Assembly: GCF_047314965.1 (NCBI RefSeq)
Contig: NZ_JBLBVK010000013.1
Location: 1-11,995, forward strand
Reading direction: 5' to 3'
Source of the DNA: JAVJUV01 sp047314965
GTDB lineage: Bacteria; Pseudomonadota; Alphaproteobacteria; Rhodobacterales; Rhodobacteraceae
DNA: 11,995 nucleotides
A program made the position numbers and the translations under genes. Each line of letters begins with the position of its first letter. The stretch's first letter is position 1. The notes below the pieces were generated by a model. It was not told the DNA's origin and did no database searches. It saw only the letters and a list, made by a program, of their open reading frames with translations. Positions 6,553 through 11,995 of the stretch are shown in pieces.

Positions 6553-8163
6553 CTAGGCTTCTGGTAGACCTGCTGCGCGCAGACTTTCCATCCAGCGCTC
6601 GAAATACCTCTCGTTCGCCATTACCTTCTTTACGCGCTCTGCGTGTCCACCGACAGTAAAGTCAGGGTTCAACTCCAAAAGTCTCTTTCCTGCCGCCTGG
6701 GCTTCGTCGAGCTCTCCCAAACAAACCAAGTTAACGATCAACGCGCGAAGATCCCATTCCCGCATGCTCGCTCGTTTTTTGATCGCCTGTTTACCCTCTT
6801 CACAGCGTCCGGCGTCCCAGTATGCGCGCGAGAGTGTATTGTAGTACCAACCCGGGACAATCGGATTCACGTCCATCGCTCGCTCAAGCATTTCGATCGC
6901 TTCGTCGGTTCGACCGAGATACATCAACGGTTCGGCCGCCACAGCCATAGCCGTGCTGCTGCTGGGGTTGAGCTCAGCCGCCATCTTGTAGCGAATAATC
7001 GCATCCTCAAGTTGGCCTGCGCTCGTGTGAAGATCTCCCCTAGAAATGTGAGACGCATAGTTTGTCGGGTCTGCAGCGATCGCAGCTTCGGCGTAGTCGA
7101 TGCCTCGTTGCAGGAGCTCTTGATAGGGCACATCACCATAGACCCATCCCTGGGTGATGTCGTGCCAGATCACTGTCGCCATTCCAATATAGCCGAAGGC
7201 GGCTTCCGGGTCCGCAGCAATGGCATTTTCATAATGATCGATAGCGCGGCGAAGGGCTTCGGGATTGCGCTCCGAAAAGGCTTTATTTCCCAGGAAATAG
7301 TAGTGCAGTGCGTTGACCTTTTCCCGACCACCTTTCTGCGGCGGGCTCCACGCTAGTTCTCGGCCCAGCTGAGTCGCGATGCTTCGCACGATCTTCGACT
7401 GAACCTCGAACAGTTCACCTATATCAGTATTATACTCGTCAGCCCAAAGATGTGTTCCATCACTCGCGTCGATGAGCTGAACCGTAACACGCAATCGGTC
7501 GCCGGACTTCTGTTTGCTGCCTTCAACGATGAAGTCAGCATTCAGCTTGGATGCAATCTCTGAGATCTCTGTAGGGCGGTCTCGGAAGCTGAAACTCGAG
7601 TTTCGGGCGAGAACCAAGAACTCCTGATAGCTAGCAAGCTCGGTAATCACCCCTTCTGCAATCCCATCGCCGAGCCACCCCTTTTCCTCACCAGCGCTCA
7701 GATCGTCGAATGCCAGAACCGCCACCCTGGGAACACCATTTCCAGATGGTGTTGGCTGCAAGAGCGGAAAGATCATGATAGCAGTAACTGCGATCGCGAC
7801 GGCAGATAGCGCTCCTGCCACCATCTGTTTCAGCCTTGGCCGAGCCGCATGGTTCTCACCTAACGAGAGGCTATATCCCCGTCCGATATGTGTCTTCAGA
7901 ACACTTTGGTCCTTGTCACCTATGGCACGCCGAATATCCGCGATGCACTGTGTCAGGCTTTCATCTGATACCGTCACATCGGGCCAGACCAAGTCCATGA
8001 TCTCGGACTTCGCTACGAGTTGATCCGGGCACGCTGCGAGGCAGGCCAGCACTTCGGTGGACTTGTTGCGTAGAAAGATGCGGCTTCCGGTTCTGTCGCG
8101 CAACTCATGAGTGTGCGTGTCGAAAAACACGCCACCCAACCGGATTTCACGCGAATTTCGCAC
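6553..8163 (-). CDS. Membrane-anchored winged-helix regulator with TolB-like and TPR domains (CadC/ToxR topology)
   Basis: This 536-aa one-component regulator is built like the one at 608-2146 but with a membrane helix. Residues 7-100 form the winged helix (IRLGGVFFDTHTHELRD, EIMDLVWPDVTVSDESLTQ, IADIRRAIGDKDQ, wing LKTHIGRGYSLSL). Residues about 114-135 are a single transmembrane helix (VAGALSAVAIAVTAIMIFPL). Residues about 146-275 are the TolB-like domain (VAVLAFDDLSAGEE, WLGDGIAEGVITELASY, LNADFIVEGSKQKSG, LWADEYNTD). Residues about 285-520 contain TPR-like repeats, including GQLEDAIIRYKMAAELNPSS and GRTDEAIEMLERAMDVNP. The expected topology is DNA-binding domain inside and sensor in the periplasm. 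The start is GTG at 8163 with GAGGT six bases upstream. It is divergent, 135 bp apart, from the exported AhpD-like/cytochrome pair, its most likely target. Confidence 0.9.
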   Translation of the reverse strand: MRNSREIRLGGVFFDTHTHELRDRTGSRIFLRNKSTEVLACLAACPDQLVAKSEIMDLVWPDVTVSDESLTQCIADIRRAIGDKDQSVLKTHIGRGYSLSLGENHAARPRLKQMVAGALSAVAIAVTAIMIFPLLQPTPSGNGVPRVAVLAFDDLSAGEEKGWLGDGIAEGVITELASYQEFLVLARNSSFSFRDRPTEISEIASKLNADFIVEGSKQKSGDRLRVTVQLIDASDGTHLWADEYNTDIGELFEVQSKIVRSIATQLGRELAWSPPQKGGREKVNALHYYFLGNKAFSERNPEALRRAIDHYENAIAADPEAAFGYIGMATVIWHDITQGWVYGDVPYQELLQRGIDYAEAAIAADPTNYASHISRGDLHTSAGQLEDAIIRYKMAAELNPSSSTAMAVAAEPLMYLGRTDEAIEMLERAMDVNPIVPGWYYNTLSRAYWDAGRCEEGKQAIKKRASMREWDLRALIVNLVCLGELDEAQAAGKRLLELNPDFTVGGHAERVKKVMANERYFERWMESLRAAGLPEA

Positions 8164-8218
8164 GGTTTCACCTCGATTTCAGGACAAGAGACACCGTAAG
8201 GGCTCAACCTTTTCCTAC

Positions 8219-8241
8219 CCGCAGCAGCATTCTGCATGCGG
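8219..8241. promoter_or_regulatory. Dyad in the divergent promoter region
   Basis: CCGCA (8219-8223) and TGCGG (8237-8241) are inverted, and inside them GCAG-catt-CTGC (8224-8235) forms a second inverted repeat. Together they make nine pairs with one bulged A. The dyad lies between the divergent starts of the membrane-anchored regulator (8163) and the AhpD-like gene (8299), where an operator for the regulator would be expected. Regulator binding is inference. Confidence 0.35.
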
Positions 8242-8298
8242 ATGGGTCGTTCTGGCAAGTTCGGCTCGAAGCAAACGACACACTCGAGGGACGTTACC

Positions 8299-8733
8299 AT
8301 GAAATTGATCACTTCCATGATGCTCGCCACGGTGATTGCTTTGCCCGCGATCGCACAGGACCAAACAGCTGCGAACATCCGTTCAGAAGCCGTAGAGACC
8401 TTTGGTGCGGCCTTGCCCGAAATCGAGAACTACCCCGACAGCATGCTGGCAGGCGCCTGGGCATGGATGAATGATGTCGAGGATGGCGAAGGCGCCCTGG
8501 ACCTGAAGACGATGCAGCTCATCGCTCTGGCGGTAGCGGCACAAGTGCCCTGCCAATATTGCACTCACTATCACCGCGCAGCGGCGAAGTCGTATGGAGC
8601 GACCGATCAAGAATTGGCGGAGGCCGCGGCGATCGCTGGATATGTTCGCAACTGGTCAGCGGTTCTCTATGGCACGGGCGCTGATATCGAAGCCTACAAA
8701 GACATGGTTGATGGCCTTTTCGCAGGTCAGTGA
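8299..8733 (+). CDS. Exported AhpD-like / carboxymuconolactone decarboxylase family protein
   Basis: This 144-aa protein has a Sec signal peptide (MKLITSMMLATVIALPAIAQ), so it should act in the periplasm. The mature part is a single all-helical AhpD/CMD domain with LKTMQLIALAVAAQVPCQYC, then THYHRAAAKSYGATDQELAE. C85, C88 and H92 reproduce the CxxC-x3-H arrangement of AhpD, where the cysteine pair performs disulfide reduction linked to peroxidase activity. It is a redox protein rather than a classical decarboxylase; the physiological substrate is unknown. ATG 8299 follows GAGGG at eight bases and sets the signal peptide correctly, unlike the longer frame from 8236. It is the first gene of a probable two-gene unit with the ankyrin-cytochrome c gene 77 bp downstream, and is divergent from the membrane-anchored regulator. 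Confidence 0.87.
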   Translation: MKLITSMMLATVIALPAIAQDQTAANIRSEAVETFGAALPEIENYPDSMLAGAWAWMNDVEDGEGALDLKTMQLIALAVAAQVPCQYCTHYHRAAAKSYGATDQELAEAAAIAGYVRNWSAVLYGTGADIEAYKDMVDGLFAGQ

Positions 8734-8750
8734 CGAGACATCCAGGCTGC

Positions 8751-8775
8751 GGGGCCGGCCTCCTTGGCCGGCCTC
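8751..8775 (+). repeat. Strong intercistronic hairpin
   Basis: GGGGCCGGCC (8751-8760) and GGCCGGCCTC (8766-8775) form a 10-bp stem (one G-U) with a five-base loop, between the AhpD-like stop and the ankyrin-cytochrome start. There is no following T-run. It may stabilise or process the mRNA, or attenuate read-through into the cytochrome gene. Confidence 0.55.
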
Positions 8776-8810
8776 AATGCCCGCCTCCCAAAAATGATGG
8801 AGTTTTGCAA

Positions 8811-9722
8811 ATGCGACCAATGCTTGCCCTGTCTTTTCTGGCCAGCCTGATGGCGACACACCTTTGCGCTGGCCCGGTCTTCGATGCCGCCAAGACCGGA
8901 GATACCGAAGCCCTTGTGCGTATTCTGGACGATGGCGCGGATGCCAATGAGCCAAATGTCATTGCTCCTTTGCAGATCGCCGCCTTTAACGGCCACGTCG
9001 ACGTTGTTCAGATATTGATAGACCGAGGCGCGGATATCGAAGCCACGAGCACCATGCTGGGAACCGCTCTGCATGCCGCCGCCCAAAAGGGATATGCCGA
9101 GGCTATTGCGGTTTTGCTCAATGCCGGCGCGGACCCCAACTCGAGGAACAAGGACCAATTCACTCCTCTAATGATTGCTTCTTCAATTGGTCACGCCCGG
9201 GCCGCAGCCGCGCTTATCGCTGGAGCGGCAGATGTAGATGCCATTGGTTTCGCCCGCACCAACGGCTCAGGAGGTTATGGCAACGTCAACGCATTGCATC
9301 TCGCAAAGTGGAAAGGCCACGGCGAAGTCGCAGATGTGCTGGTTGAGGCCGGAGCCGGACCAAAGCCGCCACTGGATGCGTCTGCTCTGGTTGAGTCCGC
9401 CAACGCCGATCTGGGCCTTGAGCTTGCCAAGAAGCGTTGCGACCAATGCCACAAAGTTGAATCTGAGGAGGAGGTTATCACGCGCGAAACACACGGTCTG
9501 TCGCTTGTTGGCGTCTATAGTCGCCCAATTGGGGCGCGCGATGACTTCGATTATTCTGAAGCGCTGAGGAAGTTTGGAGGCACTTGGACCACTGATATGC
9601 TGTACTACTTTGCCGTCGACGCAATGCTGACAATTCCGGGTACGAGGATGAACTGGCACGATGGATGGAGCGACGAGGAAGTCTCGCATATCGTGGCATA
9701 CTTAAAGTCGATGGCCGAGTGA
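8811..9722 (+). CDS. Exported ankyrin-repeat / class I cytochrome c fusion protein
   Basis: This is a 303-aa protein. Residues 1-21 are a signal peptide (MRPMLALSFLASLMATHLCA). Residues about 22-185 hold four to five ankyrin repeats (VFDAAKTGDTEALVRILDDG, APLQIAAFNGHVDVVQILID, TALHAAAQKGYAEAIAVLLN, TPLMIASSIGHARAAAALIA, NALHLAKWKGHGEVADVLVE). Residues about 197-303 are a mono-haem cytochrome c domain. Its haem site is CDQCH (C210, C213, H214), and the likely axial methionine is M280 in PGTRMNWHDG; the end, EEVSHIVAYLKSMAE, is like cytochrome c2. The Ank part should bind a protein partner in the periplasm while the haem passes electrons. GGAG eight bases before ATG 8811 fixes the start; the frame from 8730 overlaps the upstream stop and would bury the signal peptide. 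It is the second gene after the AhpD-like gene. Confidence 0.92.
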   Translation: MRPMLALSFLASLMATHLCAGPVFDAAKTGDTEALVRILDDGADANEPNVIAPLQIAAFNGHVDVVQILIDRGADIEATSTMLGTALHAAAQKGYAEAIAVLLNAGADPNSRNKDQFTPLMIASSIGHARAAAALIAGAADVDAIGFARTNGSGGYGNVNALHLAKWKGHGEVADVLVEAGAGPKPPLDASALVESANADLGLELAKKRCDQCHKVESEEEVITRETHGLSLVGVYSRPIGARDDFDYSEALRKFGGTWTTDMLYYFAVDAMLTIPGTRMNWHDGWSDEEVSHIVAYLKSMAE

Positions 9723-9822
9723 CCTACCCAGTCGTATTCCTACAAACTTAGCATTTTCGGCTTGCACAAGATTGCCATTTCGCCGGCTCACGGTTCACTT
9801 TGGCCGTTTCCTGCCGGTGTAC

Positions 9823-9890
9823 GCTTTGTCCGCTGAGCAGTCATCGAGCAGTTGCGGCCAAGCGTCCGCTCCAAACCCAAGGCGGACAAC
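9823..9890 (+). repeat. 68-bp dispersed repeat, copy A
   Basis: Aligned without gaps to copy B at 10699-10766, 50 of 68 positions are identical by manual count. The ends TTGTCCGC (9826-9833) and GCGGACAA (9882-9889) are a perfect 8-bp inverted repeat. Weaker similarity continues about 20 bases further upstream in both copies. Confidence 0.7.
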
Positions 9891-10001
9891 TGTGACAATT
9901 GCACTTAAACCGACCGGGTGTCCTGGTCAATTTTAGTCTGCATTGATCACTGCGGTCGGATATGTTGTCCCTCTGGTGGTCGTATTTGGAGGTGAAACCG
10001 C

Positions 10002-10015
10002 TTGACCTGAGTCAA
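10002..10015. promoter_or_regulatory. Inverted repeat TTGAC-N4-GTCAA before the lipoprotein gene
   Basis: A perfect 5-bp inverted repeat with a four-base spacer lies 33 bases upstream of ATG 10049. Position fits an operator or activator site. TTGACC could also be a -35 hexamer, but no good -10 lies 17 bases on. Confidence 0.3.
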
Positions 10016-10048
10016 TGATTACCCTGATCGAAACGATAAGTTTTAACT

Positions 10049-10648
10049 ATGCGAAGAACTTTCAAAGCGCTTTGTATTTTGGTCACTCTCTCATTTGCAA
10101 CCGTTGGTTGTGGCGGTGGCGGGGGAGGTGATAGCCGCGACGCGCAAGTCGAAAGTTGGGAAAGTGAGCTGCTTTCACTGGGTGAAACGCCGATTGAAGA
10201 AATTCCAGCTTCTGGTGGCGTAAGCTTTTCTGGCTATTTCTCAGGGTCTCACGAATATACAGGTGTCGACCGTCGACCGGCGTATGCAGACGTAAGTTTA
10301 GCCGCCGATTTTACGAGTGGCAGAGTCTCAGGCGTGATTTCGAATTTCACGCTATATTCTCCGGATGGCCCCTATAGCCCGCCCATAGTCTTCAGAGTTG
10401 ACCGATCCTCGTGGACAGACGGCATTACTGGAAATTCATTCCATGAGGCACTCACGATGGACGAGTACCGAAACACAAGTGAATGGGGGACGGAAATCGT
10501 TAATGGAAGTGGGCAGATTTGGGGAACCTTCCATGGGGATGACCTAGAGGGCATTGTCGGGTTCTTCCGCGGAACACGAAGGTTTTCGGGTGACGTACTT
10601 TTCCCAATCTCTCGCGACATTTCTGGGACAATTGTTGCTAAGCAATAG
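10049..10648 (+). CDS. Surface-type lipoprotein, TbpB / factor H-binding-protein-like barrel
   Basis: This is a 199-aa lipoprotein. The signal peptide ends in the lipobox TVGC, with the acylated cysteine at residue 21. Six glycines follow directly, a flexible tether typical of surface lipoproteins such as TbpB and fHbp. The mature part is strand-rich: GVSFSGYFSGSHEY, YADVSLAADFTSGRVSGVIS and GQIWGTFHGDDLEGIVGFFR, then FSGDVLFPISRDISGTIV. The G-x-F-x-G/D...GxFxGxR pattern resembles the C-terminal eight-stranded barrel of transferrin-binding protein-like (PF01298-type) lipoproteins. Complete TbpB is three times longer; single-barrel forms exist. No TonB-dependent receptor or Slam translocator gene is in the window. 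ATG 10049 is the first start after an in-frame TAA at 10037, with a weak ribosome binding site. The gene looks AT-richer than its neighbours and is flanked by two copies of a repeat. Confidence 0.75.
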   Translation: MRRTFKALCILVTLSFATVGCGGGGGGDSRDAQVESWESELLSLGETPIEEIPASGGVSFSGYFSGSHEYTGVDRRPAYADVSLAADFTSGRVSGVISNFTLYSPDGPYSPPIVFRVDRSSWTDGITGNSFHEALTMDEYRNTSEWGTEIVNGSGQIWGTFHGDDLEGIVGFFRGTRRFSGDVLFPISRDISGTIVAKQ

Positions 10649-10698
10649 ATAACTCTTAAAGGACTCGAAGATAGATCGTTTCGTTTTTCTTGGCGGCA

Positions 10699-10766
10699 GC
10701 TTCGTCCGCGGAGCAGCCATGGAGCGGTTTCAGCTAAGCGGCTGCTTCGAGCCCTCAGCGGACGAT
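10699..10766 (+). repeat. 68-bp dispersed repeat, copy B
   Basis: This is the partner of the copy at 9823-9890, in the same orientation, 876 bp apart. Its ends TCGTCCGC (10702-10709) and GCGGACGA (10758-10765) again form a perfect 8-bp stem, although both arms differ by one base from copy A. An inner stem GCAGCC/GGCTGC (10713-10718 with 10740-10745) is seen only in this copy. It lies between the convergent 3' ends of the lipoprotein and serine hydrolase genes. Confidence 0.7.
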
Positions 10767-10777
10767 TGGACTGAGAC

Positions 10778-11995
10778 TTACGAAAGGCGTGTCGGACCCG
10801 GAGCCCTAGTCTTGAGTGGTAGATTTGCGGTCGGCAGAATTGTGAGAAGAACCAGCGACAGTCCCAGAACCGTGGCACCTAGGCTCACCCAAACAAAAGC
10901 CGTCGGCCAAAGCGTTGCCCTGACTGTGTAGAACGTGGGTGGAAAGCCCTGCAGGCGAAGCGGTATGTCGGAGTACCAGTAGGACCACCAAGCGGTGACG
11001 ACGAGGATTGGCAGGACTGCAGCCGTTTTGCGCCAGACCGAGTAACTTCGAGGTGGGGCGCGGCGGCCCCTTCGCCAACCCAATAGAACAGCCCCTATCA
11101 CAGTCGCGCCGGTGACCGATAACAATAGGCCGGCTGCCACGTGTGCCCCGCGCAGCAGTCCGAGTTGCGAACAGACGCCCTCCAGCGGGTCATCCTGTAA
11201 CGCTCGGCTCCAGGGGCAAGCGATGTCAGCGAAGATTCCTGGCGCCGCGCGGTCGCTGTTGGCGAGGATTACCAACCCGGCACCGGTTTTGGGCATCAGA
11301 AATACGATGGCCTTATAGCCGCGATGATCGCCGCTCTTACGCGCGACAAGCGTTTGACCGCCAAGGTGCAAATTGTATCCAAGACCGACTTCGCTGGTAT
11401 CGTCGGTGAAGGGAAAGGGCTCGAAGGCGGCCCTGACCGCATCTGGCGAGATCACCCCGCGGCCGGGTTCAGCCCCGCTGCCATCGACCATCGAGGCTGC
11501 AAGGAACCTCGCCACGTCACCTGCGGTGGCCACCAAACCGCCTTGCGCCTTGGTGGCATGCTGGTAGTGCGGCAAGGGATTGGCATACCAGTCGTGCCCC
11601 CACGCGGCACGGACCTCTAGTTCCGGCGTCCAGCCAAAAGCTGAGCTGCTCATGCCTAGAGGGCGAAGAATTTCCCTTGCGACATACTCACTGAATGGCT
11701 CGCCCGTGACAGTTTCGACCGCCAACTCAAGAAGGGTGAATCCCTTCGACGAGTAGTGATAAGCCTCTCCCGGTGGGTGCGTGACTCGAACGGGGCCGTA
11801 CTCCATGGTCGCGCCATTCATGGCTTCAGGAAGCGAAGGTGGCACCTCGCCAGGATCAACGCCTGAATCCCCGCCTTTCGACAATCCTGCACCATGAGCG
11901 AGGATGGCGCGCGCGGTCACTAAGGAATGGTCAAACTCGGAAGGCGGTAGGGTCCAGCCGCCCAAGTAAGTTTCGATCGGCGCGTCGAGGTCGAT
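10778..11995 (-). CDS. Serine hydrolase, class C beta-lactamase/PBP fold, with C-terminal membrane tail (5' end outside window)
   Basis: 405 residues are visible, and the frame stays open to the window edge, where IDLDAPIETYLGGWTL matches the 'LDAPxxxYLPxW' helix that follows the catalytic SxxK in this family. The SxxK serine itself is therefore upstream of the window. The second motif is YHYSSKGFTLLEL (Y-S-S in place of the usual Y-S-N). The third is GDHRGY, in the position of the HxG/KTG box. The N-terminal two thirds, probably periplasmic, form the hydrolase. The last ~130 residues hold about three hydrophobic segments (GAHVAAGLLLSVTGATVIGA, KTAAVLPILVVTAWWSYW, TAFVWVSLGATVLGLSLVLL) that anchor it in the inner membrane. 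The substrate could be a D-Ala peptide, ester or lactam; it cannot be called a resistance enzyme from this. It looks GC-richer than the lipoprotein gene and converges with it. Confidence 0.87.
   Translation of the reverse strand: MDLDAPIETYLGGWTLPPSEFDHSLVTARAILAHGAGLSKGGDSGVDPGEVPPSLPEAMNGATMEYGPVRVTHPPGEAYHYSSKGFTLLELAVETVTGEPFSEYVAREILRPLGMSSSAFGWTPELEVRAAWGHDWYANPLPHYQHATKAQGGLVATAGDVARFLAASMVDGSGAEPGRGVISPDAVRAAFEPFPFTDDTSEVGLGYNLHLGGQTLVARKSGDHRGYKAIVFLMPKTGAGLVILANSDRAAPGIFADIACPWSRALQDDPLEGVCSQLGLLRGAHVAAGLLLSVTGATVIGAVLLGWRRGRRAPPRSYSVWRKTAAVLPILVVTAWWSYWYSDIPLRLQGFPPTFYTVRATLWPTAFVWVSLGATVLGLSLVLLTILPTANLPLKTRAPGPTRLS

Larger units (their letters stand above)
9723..10048. other. Intergenic region before the lipoprotein gene
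   Basis: No gene is visible. It contains copy A of a 68-bp repeat (9823-9890), a GGAGGT motif at 9988-9993 with no start codon in a useful place, and an inverted repeat TTGAC-N4-GTCAA at 10002-10015, 33 bases before the lipoprotein start. The last could be an operator or overlap a -35 box. No clear terminator follows the cytochrome gene. Confidence 0.4.

Noticed and set aside
6643..7356. 237-aa plus-strand frame
   Set aside because: It lies wholly within the antisense of the membrane-anchored regulator, whose TolB/TPR domains are clear; the frame itself has no domain.
9823..10766. Composite transposon formed by the two 68-bp repeats
   Set aside because: No transposase lies between or beside them and no target-site duplication could be identified, so only a dispersed structured repeat is claimed.
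10778..11995. Antibiotic-resistance beta-lactamase
   Set aside because: The fold is right, but this large group is mostly esterases and peptidases. The SxxK motif is outside the window, the second motif is Y-S-S, and the membrane tail is unlike AmpC.
1..11995. CRISPR array, tRNA/rRNA genes, insertion sequences, phage genes
   Set aside because: Looked for on both strands; no regularly spaced repeats, no cloverleaf with CCA-type end, and no transposase or integrase motifs were seen.

Overview
The window looks like an accessory stretch of an alphaproteobacterial chromosome or large replicon, most likely from the Rhodobacterales. This rests on GC content that looks mid-fifties by eye, the gene families present (soluble and membrane-anchored winged-helix/TolB-like/TPR regulators, GFA and PPOX-family fragments, a cytochrome c2-like domain) and a GTCCGC...GCGGAC intergenic repeat of a kind I associate with that order. 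The assignment is inference; no rRNA, tRNA or phylogenetic marker is present. No integrase, transposase, CRISPR array or phage gene was found.

Left part (1-3800). A possible 61-aa gene (minus) lies divergent from a large soluble regulator (608-2146: winged-helix DNA-binding domain, TolB-like domain, TPRs). About 700 bp without a convincing gene follow, carrying hairpins, a 13-bp palindrome and short direct repeats. Then comes a gene graveyard: the N-terminus of a pyridoxamine-phosphate-oxidase-like protein (minus), the C-terminus of a GFA-family protein (plus), and a short exported protein that ends inside a peptidoglycan-binding motif.

Middle part (3795-6425). A SAM-dependent methyltransferase (minus) is divergent from a single-domain rhodanese. 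A four-helix inner-membrane protein follows the rhodanese, with a perfect 14-bp palindrome in its leader. An NTF2/SnoaL-like protein (minus) converges on it.

Right-centre (6553-9722). A second regulator of the same family, this time with a transmembrane helix between the DNA-binding and TolB/TPR parts, is divergent (135-bp intergenic region with a dyad) from a two-gene plus-strand unit. That unit encodes an exported AhpD/carboxymuconolactone-decarboxylase-like protein with CxxC...H, and an exported ankyrin-repeat/cytochrome c fusion. The simplest reading is a periplasmic redox or stress-response module with its own membrane-spanning one-component regulator. This is the best candidate for an undescribed system here, but the functional link is inferred only from gene order.

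Right end (9723-11995). A small surface-type lipoprotein with a poly-glycine tether (TbpB/factor-H-binding-protein-like barrel) is flanked by two directly oriented copies of a 68-bp repeat whose terminal 8-bp stem shows a compensatory base change. The window closes with a serine hydrolase (class C beta-lactamase fold, minus strand) carrying a C-terminal membrane tail; its N-terminus lies outside the window.
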